Positions 51,347 through 62,413 of a DNA stretch of 64,000 nt are shown here, piece by piece; within the stretch, counting starts at the first letter, position 1, and the number at the start of each line of letters is the position of its first letter. Origin of the DNA: Nostoc sphaeroides (lineage in GTDB: Bacteria > Cyanobacteriota > Cyanobacteriia > Cyanobacteriales > Nostocaceae); contig NZ_CP031941.1 of NCBI RefSeq assembly GCF_003443655.1, forward strand, positions 2,351,501-2,415,500, given 5' to 3'. The notes under the pieces were generated by a model. It did no database searches. It was not told where the DNA came from and saw only the letters and a list, made by a program, of their open reading frames with translations. A program made the translations under genes and the position numbers.

Positions 51347-52112
51347 TTAATGATTGCCTGAGTTGGCTGATTTTTTAACTATTTGGAGTGTAAGCGGATT
51401 AAAGTTGAACACCTTTCCGGTTGTAAACAACTGATATCCACAAGAGATGCCAGCGAATGACACCAGCATAGAGAAAAGGGACACAGAGCCGATTACAACA
51501 CCACTGGCAAGGAATAGAGCAATTCCTATGCCAATCAACACCCATCCCAGTTTCCGATTATCGCGCCCACCCCAATTTAGAGCTACTACACCTCCCATAC
51601 ACAGCAAAATTCCAGGCGTGCTGCGTAAGTAGACGCTCACATAAATACTTGTACTTAAAAATGTAAAGCCTGCGAGGATTAGTCCTAAGCCAATAAGCTT
51701 ACTGGCAAGGATTACTTGTTCCTCTTCTTTGCCGATGGTAGGCGCTGTAATTTTTGTGGGTGCGGAATTTGGCGGAGGATTTGTTGTGGCAGATGCAGAG
51801 TGCTGCTGCACCCTAAACATAAAAGTTATTTTGTCTCCCTGCCCAAGGGAAATTCTATCTCCTGGATGCAGTGGGAAAAAAACTTGAGGTTGAAGTTTCG
51901 CACCATTAATGTATGTACCATTAGAACTGCCCAAATCGGTGATATGGTATTCATCCCCATTTATCCAAATTTGCGCGTGGATGCGAGATGCCACATCCGA
52001 ATCTGGTAAGCCAGAGATATCAATATCTGGTGATTTTTGGTCGTTTGGCTTACCGATGGAAATTACAGAAAGATTTGCTGGAAATTGCAAAGATTTGTTG
52101 GTTTGGAAGTGA
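51347..52112 (-). pseudogene. FHA-domain membrane protein, 3' part, cut by IS insertion
   Basis: The FHA domain (VISIGKPNDQKSPDIDISGL then SRIHAQIWINGDEYHITDLG, SSNGTYINGAKL) binds phosphothreonine peptides. A linker and two to three membrane helices (about 130-235) follow. The open frame begins at a TTG (52090) only because a 2.1-kb IS4-type element separates it from its start. Deleting the IS and one 6-bp target copy restores a continuous frame: MHSASQTAELTLELFHF then QTNKSLQFPANLSVISIGK. The truncated part keeps a complete FHA domain and might still be made from an internal start. Confidence 0.85.
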
Positions 52113-52241
52113 TTGGACTTTGGACAAAAAAGAAGTGTTCGCGTAGATTACACGCGAACTTAAAATCTAGGCATCATAAATTACCCCAGTTATTTTTCAA
52201 ACTGAGTACAACTGAGTTAAACGCCTAAAGCCTAAGAAAAT

Positions 52242-53732
52242 TTACGCGGCTTTTTGTTTATTAGGTGTTGATTTTGACTGCTTCTTGACAACAGGATGCT
52301 TAGTGCGTTGCGTTTGAGCCTGACCTTGAACTCGACCGATTGAATTTCCTCGGGTTTTGGGAGAACGAGCGGGTGTACCAATCTCTGAAATAATTCTCGG
52401 AAAATCGCGTTGCACGGTACTGGGAGTCATGATTGTATCACTTTGAGGTTTTAAATAACGCTCCCACGGTCTAGGTAAGTGTGTTGCTAAATCTTTTGCC
52501 GCCCAGAGTTGTGCGTAAGCAAGCATTACTAAACGTATCCAATTTTCCTCATGCAAGACGTCTGGAGTTTGAAACTCCGTCATCAACAAATGCTGCTTGC
52601 TAAATCGCAACATGTGTTCAATATCAAACCTTTGTCTATAGCAATGGTTTGCAACTGTAGGTGAGATTTCTCCACGTTGCTCACCTATGACAATTAACCA
52701 CATTGGTTTCCAGAGAGATTGATTAGTATCATCAGTCACATGAATCCTAATCAGAGTAAAAGGATGACGGTACATTTTTTGGTGCTTGGTTCCCCTCATC
52801 AACATTTGATGCCAAGCGAGTATGGTGATGTTTAAAAGACGACCCTTACGGGTTGTCTGCTGAATTTGTGTTGTCTCGTCGGGAGAGTGCCAAGTTTCAA
52901 CATCAGCTAAATTAAACCGTTCACCGTATTTTTTTGGACAACCACGTTTTTTCTTTGAGGAGTCAACGGGTGGAGATTGGTAGAAAATTCGATTACTACG
53001 AACTCTGGCTATCACTACCAAATTTTTGTGTTTGGACTGTTCAAACAGAAATGAACGCTGACTATAGGCGCTATCTGCTACTAAGACACACAATTTTTCC
53101 TGCCAGGGCAGTGATGAATCAGACATCACTTCGGAAATTTGTTCACTACCCACATCAACACCAGTTTTATCAAGTGATACCCTTTCTCCTGATATTGGTA
53201 TTGACCAAGGGGCTGCATTCACAGTTTCTTTCTCTGGTAAGATAGAAAGTATCGAATAAGAATGACCAATATTAATAGGTTTGTTACCCTTGATAGTATT
53301 TGGCTGGTAAATATACCCACGTTCAGCTAAAGTCCTCGCGTAAGGACGCGGATGTGGTGTTGTATCTATTGCAAATAAGTAAAAAGGGCGTTGTTGTGGT
53401 TGCCTAATTAACTCAGACACCACCCTAATTAAGTTATTTGGTTTTTCTTCTTTTTCTTCTTCTTCTTTTCCTCCTTCTTGTTCTTCATTGTTCATCTCCT
53501 GACTAGTTGTATTAAATGATGCAATTATAGCTTTATAAATAGAGTTATAGGTTCTTGGAAACAAAGGACTTAAAGATAACTCAGCAATTGAATTGGCTCC
53601 CGTATTCCCCGCAAGCGCATCCAACAAATTCATACAGGCATCACTACATGATTCAAAACAGTTGTAAATTTTTTGTCTAAAATCTTGAAATTGCGCTATT
53701 AATTGATTGTTATTAAATTTTGGCATAGCCAT
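52242..53732 (-). CDS. IS4-family DDE transposase
   Basis: A 496-aa DDE transposase. First Asp is in YLFAIDTTPHPRPYA, second in VCVLVADSAYSQ-type LVADSAYS, and the Y-(2)-R-(3)-E-(6)-K signature YRQRFDIEHMLRFSK identifies the IS4 clan. A basic C-terminal tail (TKHPVVKKQSKSTPNKQK) follows. The frame is intact, so the element may still be active. The N-terminus includes a Glu/Lys-rich insert (NNEEQEGGKEEEEKEEK, about 79-95) likely to be flexible. Confidence 0.9.
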   Translation of the reverse strand: MAMPKFNNNQLIAQFQDFRQKIYNCFESCSDACMNLLDALAGNTGANSIAELSLSPLFPRTYNSIYKAIIASFNTTSQEMNNEEQEGGKEEEEKEEKPNNLIRVVSELIRQPQQRPFYLFAIDTTPHPRPYARTLAERGYIYQPNTIKGNKPINIGHSYSILSILPEKETVNAAPWSIPISGERVSLDKTGVDVGSEQISEVMSDSSLPWQEKLCVLVADSAYSQRSFLFEQSKHKNLVVIARVRSNRIFYQSPPVDSSKKKRGCPKKYGERFNLADVETWHSPDETTQIQQTTRKGRLLNITILAWHQMLMRGTKHQKMYRHPFTLIRIHVTDDTNQSLWKPMWLIVIGEQRGEISPTVANHCYRQRFDIEHMLRFSKQHLLMTEFQTPDVLHEENWIRLVMLAYAQLWAAKDLATHLPRPWERYLKPQSDTIMTPSTVQRDFPRIISEIGTPARSPKTRGNSIGRVQGQAQTQRTKHPVVKKQSKSTPNKQKAA

Positions 53733-53888
53733 CAGTATTTACCCAAAGATACTTTGTCGTTGATATTACTATTTGTTGGGGGTCTGGTGGCTATCCTTTT
53801 TTTCTGCCCACGCTAAAGCAAGCGAAATTAATACGCTTTGCTTACAATTTTTGTCCCAAATCAAATAAGTAATATCACCAAAGAACTA

Positions 53889-54062
53889 GGACTTACGCAC
53901 TGTACAAAATAACTATCTTGTGCATCAACCTAAATACGTTGTTTCAGGCTTTTATCAATCACCTTTGATTGAGTGCGATCGCTAAAATCTCATTGAAAAA
54001 TCTAGCTATCAGCCTTGAAAACTCTACCTGTTATTTTGGCTTTTCTGTCAATGCGTAAGTCC
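53889..54062. mobile_element. Nested MITE with GGACTTACGCA ends
   Basis: The inverted repeats GGACTTACGCA and TGCGTAAGTCC are flanked by TA on both sides (53887-53888 and 54063-54064), typical of the TA-specific transposases of the IS630/Tc1 type. It lies between the transposase gene and the IS right end. A lone GGACTTACGCA end also occurs at 25395. Confidence 0.75.
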
Positions 54063-54213
54063 TAAGAACATAAATTTTTATATTACTTTAGCTACTTGAG
54101 TCTCTAGTAGGGTCAGCAGATTTGATCAAAGAGGCGAAAAACTATAAACAAGATTAATCATTTCCTGTTCGCGGTTAATACCCGCGAACAAATCTTTTTT
54201 GTCCAAAGTCCAA

Positions 54214-54263
54214 AAGTGAAAAAGCTCCAAAGTTAGCTCGGCTGTCTGAGATGCACTGTGCAT
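54214..54263 (-). pseudogene. FHA protein 5' fragment beyond the IS
   Basis: ATG 54263 begins MHSASQTAELTLELFH, in frame with the 3' part at 52112 across the IS target site. This is the missing start of the FHA-domain gene. Confidence 0.78.
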
Positions 54264-54318
54264 AAAATGTGTGATAAAGCACTTTTTATAAGTTTCTCTA
54301 CTGAGAACTCAAAAGAGA

Positions 54319-54432
54319 ATGGTAAATATCCTGAATATTATTGAATTTTTAATCAGCGCTCTTTTGGTGCAGTTTGTTCAGCAGTTTACGGATTCGAGAA
54401 TAGCTAGTAAATTGGCGAAGGTATTGATCTAA
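54319..54432 (+). CDS. Short hydrophobic peptide ORF
   Basis: A 37-residue frame reads MVNILNIIEFLISALLVQFV then QQFTDSRIASKLAKVLI: one membrane-type helix and a basic tail. AAAAGAGA precedes the ATG. No family is recognised; it could be a small membrane peptide or the end of a lost gene. Confidence 0.3.
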   Translation: MVNILNIIEFLISALLVQFVQQFTDSRIASKLAKVLI

Positions 54433-54483
54433 GTTTCTGGCTCTTCTATAAAATCAGTGACTTTGGCAAAATGTGTAATGTAA

Positions 54484-55014
54484 ATGGCTACTGCGAATAA
54501 AATCTGTAGTTTGGGGCGAAGAATTTATCGGTTTGCCGCCAGCGTTAGCGGGGTTATTGCCCTGTTAATAATTTTGTGGGGTTGTACTGCAAATAATTTT
54601 AACGCTGGAGCGATCGCCTGGAAAACTTATAGCAACTCCCGTTATGGCTTTGAATTTCCATATCCGAGTAACTGGACTTCTTTAGCAGCACCAGCAAATG
54701 ATGATGGAATTGCGTTTCTTTCACCACAGGATAACTCAGTGGAAATTCGGGGGTGGGCAAGTCAGCAGTTACCAAATTCGATTGTTACAGAGCAAGAGCC
54801 GTTAAAAAAGACAAAATCCAACTTTCAAACAGCCCAAGGAGTATCTGGGGTAATGGTTGTAGAGGTTGATAAAGATATAGGTTCAATGACACTGACACTA
54901 ACTCAGAGTCAAGTAAAATACTATTGGCGAGGACGAAGCAAGAGCCAAAGATTTCAAGATTATTATCGTTTGTTTTATTACATTGCCCAACAGTATCGGA
55001 TTCCGAAGTCCTAA
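54484..55014 (+). CDS. PsbP-like lipoprotein
   Basis: A 176-aa protein with an N-terminal hydrophobic stretch and lipobox LLIILWGCTAN (Cys34 region), so probably lipid-anchored. The rest has a PsbP-type opening YSNSRYGFEFPYPSNW and conserved-looking VEIRGWASQQLPNSIV, suggesting the same fold as thylakoid lumenal PsbP relatives. It is a divergent, unassigned member. GACGCGATGAATCGCGTC palindromic repeats follow the stop. Confidence 0.7.
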   Translation: MATANKICSLGRRIYRFAASVSGVIALLIILWGCTANNFNAGAIAWKTYSNSRYGFEFPYPSNWTSLAAPANDDGIAFLSPQDNSVEIRGWASQQLPNSIVTEQEPLKKTKSNFQTAQGVSGVMVVEVDKDIGSMTLTLTQSQVKYYWRGRSKSQRFQDYYRLFYYIAQQYRIPKS

Positions 55015-55195
55015 GAGACTGAGAGACGCGATGAATCGAACAAGAGAGACGCGATGAATCGCGTCTGTACAAAAATAAAAATTCCTCTAATTTTCCCTTA
55101 TTTATTGCTGCTCCCTGCGCCCAAAATCCACATTTCCCTCATAATGATGATTGAGATGGGACAGAAACCTGATAGATTTAGCTATCAGCGAGTAA

Positions 55196-56362
<1,167 letters not shown>

Positions 56363-56374
56363 GGTAAACTCCGC

Positions 56375-57019
56375 GTGCGGCTGATAACAGAACCTTATTT
56401 AACTCAAGTCATTAATTGGCCTGAAAATGGTTGTCATATTTTAGCACAATATGACGACCATTCAATTGTTGTTTATCAGGCGTATCGTCCATCTATTGGT
56501 AACTTCGCCGCCACCTACGGTTATTTTGGTGGTGACTTCAGTTTTGAGCGGATGAGTTGGATAAAACCTAACTTCCTTTGGATGATGTATCGTTCTGGAT
56601 GGGGTACACAAAATGGGCAAGAGGTAGTGTTAGCTATTTGGATTAAGCGTTCGGCAATTGAAGAAATTTTAGCGGCGGCTGTTCATTCCAGCTACGTTCC
56701 AGAACTTTATCCTGATAAAAGTGCATGGCAAAGAGCATTGAAGCGATCGCAAGTCCGCCTACAATGGGATCCAGACCATCACCCATCTGGGACAAAATTA
56801 GAAAGACGCGCTATTCAGTTAGGGTTACGTGGCGAAGTACTAGCTGCTTACGCCAAAGATTGGATTGTCAACATTGAGGATATCTCAGACTTTGTACAAA
56901 AACAGAGGCAAAACATTAAATCTGAATGTGCAGAGTTGATTACACCACGGGAGAGGGTCTATTCTGTGTTTGATACCGAAACACAAGCAAAGCTGAGATT
57001 ATCTGCCTGGACTGAATAG
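56375..57019 (+). CDS. DUF4291 protein within the sulfolipid operon
   Basis: A 214-aa DUF4291 protein starting at GTG 56375. Conserved features are QYDDHSIVVYQAYRPSIGNF, FERMSWIKPNFLWMMYRSGW, VQLQWDPDHHPSG-type RLQWDPDHHPSGTKLERRAI and QLGLRG. The family has no established function that I can cite. Its tight position between sqdB and sqdX is unusual and suggests either co-regulation with sulfolipid synthesis or a small cargo insertion into the operon. Confidence 0.88.
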   Translation: MRLITEPYLTQVINWPENGCHILAQYDDHSIVVYQAYRPSIGNFAATYGYFGGDFSFERMSWIKPNFLWMMYRSGWGTQNGQEVVLAIWIKRSAIEEILAAAVHSSYVPELYPDKSAWQRALKRSQVRLQWDPDHHPSGTKLERRAIQLGLRGEVLAAYAKDWIVNIEDISDFVQKQRQNIKSECAELITPRERVYSVFDTETQAKLRLSAWTE

Positions 57020-57025
57020 TTTTAT

Positions 57026-58171
57026 ATGAGAATTGCCCTATTTACCGAAACCTTTTTACCCAAGGTTGACGGCATTGTAACGCGCCTGCGCCATACTGTT
57101 GACCATTTACAGCGTAGTGGTAATCAAGTACTGGTGATTGCCCCTGATGGAGGCATCACAGAACACAAAGGCGCTAAAGTTTACGGCATAACTGGCTTTC
57201 CTTTGCCATTGTATCCAGAATTGAAAATGGCACTTCCGCGCCCAGCCATTGGGTACGCTTTAGAAGAGTTCAAGCCAGATATTATTCATGTCGTGAATCC
57301 AGCAGTTTTAGGTTTATCTGGGATATTTTATAGCAAAATCCTCAAAATACCCTTAGTGGCGTCTTATCATACCCATTTACCCCAATATCTCCAGCATTAC
57401 GGTTTGGGGATGCTGGAGGGTTTTCTTTGGGAACTGCTCAAAGGCGCTCATAATCAAGCAGCTTTAAATCTATGTACTTCCACAGCAATGGTGGAGGAAC
57501 TGACAGCACATGGTATTGAACGTGTAGATTTATGGCAACGTGGGGTGGATACGGAATTATTTCACCCTGATTTAGCTAGTGTAGAGATGCGATCGCGCCT
57601 ATCAAAAAATCATCCAGAAAGTCCATTATTACTTTACGTGGGGCGACTTTCTGCTGAAAAAGAAATTGAGCGCATCAAACCAATTTTAGAAGCAATTCCC
57701 GAAGCGCGGTTAGCATTGGTTGGGGATGGCCCCCACCGTGAAGCATTGCAAAAACACTTTGCTGGCACAAACACTTATTTTGTTGGGTATCTCATGGGGC
57801 AAGAATTAGGTTCTGCTTTTGCGAGTGCTGATGCCTTTATCTTTCCTTCCCGTACAGAAACACTAGGTTTAGTATTACTAGAAGCGATGGCTGCTGGCTG
57901 TCCGGTAGTAGCAGCCCGTTCCGGGGGGATTCCTGATATTGTCACAGATGGGGTAAATGGATATCTTTTTGAGCCAACAGCAGATGTTCAAGGAGCATTA
58001 GCTGCTACTGTTCGCCTGTTAGAACAAAAACAACAACGAGACATCATTCGTCAAAATGCTCGCCAGGAGGCAGAAAGTTGGGGTTGGCCATCTGCTACCA
58101 GACAGCTAGTAGATTACTATCAAAAGGTAATATTTTCTGAAAAATTGGCAAAATCAGGGAGTAGGGAGTAG
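57026..58171 (+). CDS. sqdX: Sulfolipid sulfoquinovosyltransferase
   Basis: A 381-aa GT-B, family 4 glycosyltransferase that moves sulfoquinovose to diacylglycerol. The N-terminus MRIALFTETFLPKVDGIVTR, YHTHLPQYL, LYVGRLSAEKEIE, the donor-binding LVGDGPHREAL and the E-x7-E motif FPSRTETLGLVLLEAMAAG are visible. Its place after sqdB fixes the identity. It has no membrane segments and probably associates with thylakoids peripherally. The last residues (KSGSRE) come from a TAGGGAGTAGGGAG repeat. Confidence 0.94.
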   Translation: MRIALFTETFLPKVDGIVTRLRHTVDHLQRSGNQVLVIAPDGGITEHKGAKVYGITGFPLPLYPELKMALPRPAIGYALEEFKPDIIHVVNPAVLGLSGIFYSKILKIPLVASYHTHLPQYLQHYGLGMLEGFLWELLKGAHNQAALNLCTSTAMVEELTAHGIERVDLWQRGVDTELFHPDLASVEMRSRLSKNHPESPLLLYVGRLSAEKEIERIKPILEAIPEARLALVGDGPHREALQKHFAGTNTYFVGYLMGQELGSAFASADAFIFPSRTETLGLVLLEAMAAGCPVVAARSGGIPDIVTDGVNGYLFEPTADVQGALAATVRLLEQKQQRDIIRQNARQEAESWGWPSATRQLVDYYQKVIFSEKLAKSGSRE

Positions 58172-58644
58172 GGAGATGTGGTTCGACTTCGCTCACCAAC
58201 CGGGAGATGAGGCAGGGCTATTTGATTCTCATCTAGCCCGCCTCAGAATAAATTCTGAGGCTAATAGCACTCATTCGTCTAAAGACGACTAATAAAGGCT
58301 TTTAGTCCACCAAGCGTGGAGTTAGGCTATGAGCCGCTGAACTTTAGTTCTGGGCGGTTTATATCTAGTACAGCGCGGCGTAAATAAACAGACCATTCAA
58401 AATCAACGGAACGCTTACTCTGTCTTAATTTTGAATGCGTGAATGCGTGAATTTTGAATTCCGCCTTGCGGTACTAGAACGAAATAGCCCTGGAGATGAG
58501 GGAGAAGAATTAATAACCAATGCCAAAATCTAAAATCTAAAATTCCTATGACCGAAACAGACTAATGATACAAGCCCATTTATTTATGGGGATTAAAAAT
58601 TATTGAATTTTGAATTTTGACTTTTGAATTCGGAGCAAAGCGAC
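58172..58644. other. Repeat-filled intergenic region
   Basis: It contains short G-rich repeats, a TAGTACAGCGCGGCG-type element (58375-58477) and several TTTTGAATTTTGA repeats up to the cyclase start. No gene seen. Confidence 0.5.
58375..58477. mobile_element. Second CTAGTACAG-end element
   Basis: The left arm CTAGTACAGCGCGGCGTAAA is the inverted counterpart of the right arm of the element at 1382-1460; the right arm is GCGGTACTAG. The internal ATTTTGAATGCG repeats differ from the first copy. Confidence 0.5.
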
Positions 58645-61242
58645 GTGACACTCCCCAACCCTGGCAGCGTATTGGCTACATTAACTGAACTGACTCAAGT
58701 TAATCATACTCATGCCTTACTGCGTCGTGTTAAAGACTTATCTGTTAATGAATTTGTTTGCTTACTCGACTTCATAACTGCTGAGTTCCAGCAATTTCTT
58801 AGAGCTATTGAACTGATCAATAATGAAGCTCTAGAAACTATGTTGGAGAAGGTACTAGAAGCTATCACACTCAAAATTGGTCAAATTCTACAAGCAGAAC
58901 ACACAGCCATTTTTTTAGTTGACTATGACAAAGGTCAACTGTGGTCAAAAGTTCCCCAAGATAATACCCAAAAATTCTTAGAAATTCGGACTCCCATTAC
59001 AGTGGGTATTCCTGGTCATGTTGCCAGTACAGGTGAATATCTAAATATATCTGAAACTTCTACTCATCCCTTATTTAGTCCAGAACTTGAAAAACAAATG
59101 GGCTACAAAATCCATAATATTTTATGTATGCCTGTTACCAGTAGCAAAAACCAGACTGTAGCAGTAGTGCAACTGGCTAATAAAACCGGGAATGTTCCGT
59201 TTAATTCTGATGATGAAGAACGTTTTCGAGACTTCGCCGCTTCTATTGGTATTATTCTGGAAAGCTGCCAATCTTTTTATGTAGCCGCTCGTAATCAACG
59301 AGGCGCAACGGCTTTATTGCGGGCAACTCAGACACTGGGGCAAAGTTTGGATTTAGAAGCAACTTTGCAAATAGTCATGGAGCAAGCTCGAATTTTAATG
59401 CAAGCAGACCGCAGCACACTATTTTTATATCGTAAAGAGATGAACGAACTCTGGACGAAAGTTGCGGCGGCGGCGGATGGAACAAACTTGATAGAAATCC
59501 GCATTCCCGCTAATCGTGGTATTGCTGGCTATGTGGCTTCTACTGGTGAAGCTTTAAATATTTCCGATGCCTATAAAGATCCCCGCTTTGACCCGACTAC
59601 AGATAGAAAAACTGGGTATGTAACTCGTAGTATCCTGTGTTTGCCAGTATTTAATTCGGCAAATGAATTAATAGGCGTTACACAATTAATTAATAAACAA
59701 CAAAGCAGTTTTACCGCTTCTGATGAAGAATTTATGCGGGCTTTTAATATTCAGGCAGGAGTTGCTTTAGAAAATGCTCGTCTATTTGAAAATGTGCTGT
59801 TAGAAAAACAGTATCAAAAAGATATTTTACAAAGTTTATCAGATGCGGTGATTTCTACAGATATGGCAGGACGCATTGTTACGATTAATGATGCGGCGCT
59901 AGAGTTGCTGGGCTGTCCTATAAAAGATGCTAATAGTAAAAACAACAAGCTTTCGTGGGAACAAAATTTGATTGGTCGGCTAGTTTGGGAAGTTGTGCCA
60001 ATTGAAAATCTCCAAATGCGGTTAGAAGATAGTTTAAAAACTGGAGCTAAACATTATGTGCCAGAGCAAAGTTTAATAGTAGGAATTTCTCAAGTTAATA
60101 GTGAAGAATTAGGAGTTAAAAGTGAGACTCAAGAATCAAAAATTAGGACTCAGGACTCAATTTTAGCAGTCCGCGATCGCACTAATCCCGATGTGTTCAT
60201 TCCCTGGAATTTACCCCTCACTTCCCAATCTGAGTTTCTCACCGCTAATGAAGTACAAAAATTAGAACGCAGCACGAATCTAACTGTTAATCCCCTAACT
60301 AACCCCGAAGGCGGTGTCCGGGGTGGTTTGGTGGTGTTAGAAGACATCAGCCAGGAAAAACGGATGAAAACTACCATGTCCCGCTACCTAACGCCCCATG
60401 TAGCCGAGCAAATTATGGCTTTGGGGGAAGATGCTTTAATGGTGGGTGAGCGCAAGGAAGTAACCATCTTGTTTTCTGATATCCGAGGCTATACCACACT
60501 TACAGAAAATCTTGGTGCAGCTGAAGTAGTATTGCTGCTCAATCAGTATTTTGAAACGATGGTAGAGGCGGTTTTTAACCACGAAGGCACTCTTGATAAA
60601 TTTATTGGTGATGCCTTAATGGCGGTATTTGGTGCGCCGCTACCATTGACAGAAAATCATGCTTGGAGGGCTGTGCAGTCGGCCTTAGATATGCGACAAC
60701 GGTTAGAGGAATTTAACCGACGGCGAATTATCCAGGCGCAGCCACAAATCCATATTGGCATTGGGATTAGTTCTGGGGATGTGGTTTCGGGTAATATTGG
60801 TTCCCGCAAACGAATGGATTACACCGTAATTGGAGATGGCGTAAATTTAAGTTCGCGTTTGGAAGCCGTAACTAAGGATTATGGTTGTGATATAATTCTA
60901 AGCGAATTTACTTATCAGCTTTGCAGCGATCGCATTTGGGTGCGCCAGTTAGATAAAATTCGAGTCAAAGGGAAACACCAGGCTGTAAATATCTACGAGT
61001 TAATTGGCGATCGCACCACCCCCCTAGATGCCAACACTCAAGAATTTTTATTTCATTATCATACTGGACGCGCGGCTTATTTATCGCGCAACTTCTCACA
61101 AGCGATCGCCTGTTTTGAAGCCGCCAAATGCATCCAACCCCAAGACCAAGCTGTTGATATCCACCTAGAACGGGCGCGTAATTACCAACAAGCGCCGCCC
61201 CCAGAGTCCTGGGATGGTATTTGGACAATGCTTACTAAATAG
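58645..61242 (+). CDS. Adenylate cyclase with two GAF domains and PAS (CyaB-type)
   Basis: An 865-aa class III cyclase. GTG 58645, after GGAG at 58632, is preferred over TTG 58624, which lies in a repeat. GAF-A (about 60-215) and GAF-B (about 228-385) carry NKxnFDE-like segments; PAS follows (about 395-560). The catalytic domain (about 600-790) has the metal Asp pair VTILFSDIRGYTTL and KFIGDALMAVFG, and DYTVIGDGVNLSSRLE with Thr at the adenine-specificity position, as in Anabaena CyaB1. A TPR-like tail ends it. The PAS loop holds a repeat-like insert (EELGVKSETQESKIRTQDS, near 60100-60165). Makes cAMP, probably under GAF ligand control. Confidence 0.9.
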   Translation: MTLPNPGSVLATLTELTQVNHTHALLRRVKDLSVNEFVCLLDFITAEFQQFLRAIELINNEALETMLEKVLEAITLKIGQILQAEHTAIFLVDYDKGQLWSKVPQDNTQKFLEIRTPITVGIPGHVASTGEYLNISETSTHPLFSPELEKQMGYKIHNILCMPVTSSKNQTVAVVQLANKTGNVPFNSDDEERFRDFAASIGIILESCQSFYVAARNQRGATALLRATQTLGQSLDLEATLQIVMEQARILMQADRSTLFLYRKEMNELWTKVAAAADGTNLIEIRIPANRGIAGYVASTGEALNISDAYKDPRFDPTTDRKTGYVTRSILCLPVFNSANELIGVTQLINKQQSSFTASDEEFMRAFNIQAGVALENARLFENVLLEKQYQKDILQSLSDAVISTDMAGRIVTINDAALELLGCPIKDANSKNNKLSWEQNLIGRLVWEVVPIENLQMRLEDSLKTGAKHYVPEQSLIVGISQVNSEELGVKSETQESKIRTQDSILAVRDRTNPDVFIPWNLPLTSQSEFLTANEVQKLERSTNLTVNPLTNPEGGVRGGLVVLEDISQEKRMKTTMSRYLTPHVAEQIMALGEDALMVGERKEVTILFSDIRGYTTLTENLGAAEVVLLLNQYFETMVEAVFNHEGTLDKFIGDALMAVFGAPLPLTENHAWRAVQSALDMRQRLEEFNRRRIIQAQPQIHIGIGISSGDVVSGNIGSRKRMDYTVIGDGVNLSSRLEAVTKDYGCDIILSEFTYQLCSDRIWVRQLDKIRVKGKHQAVNIYELIGDRTTPLDANTQEFLFHYHTGRAAYLSRNFSQAIACFEAAKCIQPQDQAVDIHLERARNYQQAPPPESWDGIWTMLTK

Positions 61243-61294
61243 TCATTAGTCATTAGTCGTTTGTCATTGGGTATAGTTTTTCCCCTTATCCCCT

Positions 61295-61579
61295 TCACTC
61301 TTCAACCTCCCCCTGATCATCCTGAAACGGATCTTCGCCAATTCTTAGCTCTTTTTTTGAGTGTTTCAACTGTTTCCATAGATCCTTTATTTGTTCGTAA
61401 GCTTCACCTGGAGGCAGTTTTCCACCTGTTTCTAAATTGCAAATGTAGCTTACTCGTTGGGCAAATTCTTGTAAATTTGCATTAAAAACCAAGTTTTCTG
61501 GCTTCACCTGGCCATAGTAGCGGCCGCGAGGGTAAAGAAAATCATCCTTGTTCACTATTTTGTTCTCCAATTTATTCAA
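61295..61579 (-). CDS. Conserved cyanobacterial hypothetical protein
   Basis: A 94-aa protein: KDDFLYPRGRYYGQVKPENL, VFNANLQEFAQRVSYICNLE, TGGKLPPGEAYEQIKDLWKQ. The sharp N-terminal FLYPRxRYYG and a conserved CNLETGGK suggest a real cyanobacterium-specific family (DUF7219-like as I recall it). No catalytic motif; role unknown. Convergent with the adenylate cyclase. Confidence 0.72.
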   Translation of the reverse strand: MNKLENKIVNKDDFLYPRGRYYGQVKPENLVFNANLQEFAQRVSYICNLETGGKLPPGEAYEQIKDLWKQLKHSKKELRIGEDPFQDDQGEVEE

Positions 61580-62413
61580 CTCCCCTTGTGTTTGAATCTC
61601 TAAAGCTGAATCATTAGCTACCGCACTGTTGTAACACTGCGGTAACTCAAACCATCAAACTCCTTTTCCAATTAATGATGCGGGAATTGATTGATTTGGA
61701 TTTTGAGACTAGAAAATAAAGCTTGAAACACTCTTACTGTAAAAGTTACAAAAAAAGTTTCTGCTAAAGATAATATTTGACTTACCTCCCAGTCGTCAAT
61801 TTATCTCATTTTAATTTATGAATTTCTGACTGTAATTAACTTCAGTTGAAACCCTGAGTTACATGCCAAAAAAATATACCAGTATTTTATATTGTTATTA
61901 ATTATCATTGTTTGCAAAAATAATTACATATTTTTGCGGGTAAAAGTACTTAGGCAAACATACTATGCGTTAAAGCAAATTGTCATCTGTTAAAAGTTAG
62001 AAATTCAGTTGGGAATCTTTAGCAACTTTCTGCTGGGGCGTGACCAAAAACACGGAAAGGTTAAGCAGAGCAAAGGGGGAAGATTTTCCTCTGTGCCCCT
62101 CTGCTCTTTTCCTACGTTACGGGTTCCTTCCATAGACCTCTGCCCAATTAACAAGTGGTAGGGGTTTAAGTCCCCTGCTTCTATCAAGCAGCGCGAATTG
62201 AATGCCTAAATCTAAATCCCCGTCACAAAACGTAATTGCGAATTGCGAACTTGTGCCGAGGTAAGTCGAGGTATTGCGAATTGCGAATTGTTTTAACCGT
62301 GTCCCCGCACCCTCCTAAATAATCACCAATGGCTAATAGTTAATAACTAAAGATAAAATGGTGAAGCCTCAAAGGACAACTTTTGTCCATCGCCTAGAAC
62401 TTTACCTGCCACC
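61580..62413. other. Long intergenic region before purC
   Basis: AT-rich DNA to about 61980, then a GGAAGATTTTCCTCTGTGCC stretch and a 62155-62290 copy of the GGGTTTAAGTCCCCTGC / GTCACAAAACGTAATTGCG repeat. No gene or RNA was recognised. Confidence 0.5.

Larger units (their letters stand above)
52113..54213 (-). mobile_element. IS4-type insertion sequence, 2.1 kb
   Basis: Terminal inverted repeats TTGGACTTTGGACAAAAAAG (52113) and its complement ending at 54213. The target duplication AAGTGA is at 52107-52112 and 54214-54219. Subterminal hairpins GTTCGCGT-ACGCGAAC (52137-52159) and GTTCGCGG-CCGCGAAC (54167-54189) lie near both ends. It carries one transposase and a nested 174-bp MITE; without the MITE it would be about 1.9 kb. 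Confidence 0.9.

Noticed and set aside
52113..54213. The IS4-type element as the source of transposase for the CAATAC-end elements
   Set aside because: Its ends (TTGGACTTTGGAC) and 6-bp duplication differ from CAATACGGTTCAG and 10 bp; the driver must be elsewhere.
61580..62413. Purine riboswitch upstream of purC
   Set aside because: No three-way-junction pattern or conserved loop sequences were found; the region is repeats and AT-rich DNA.
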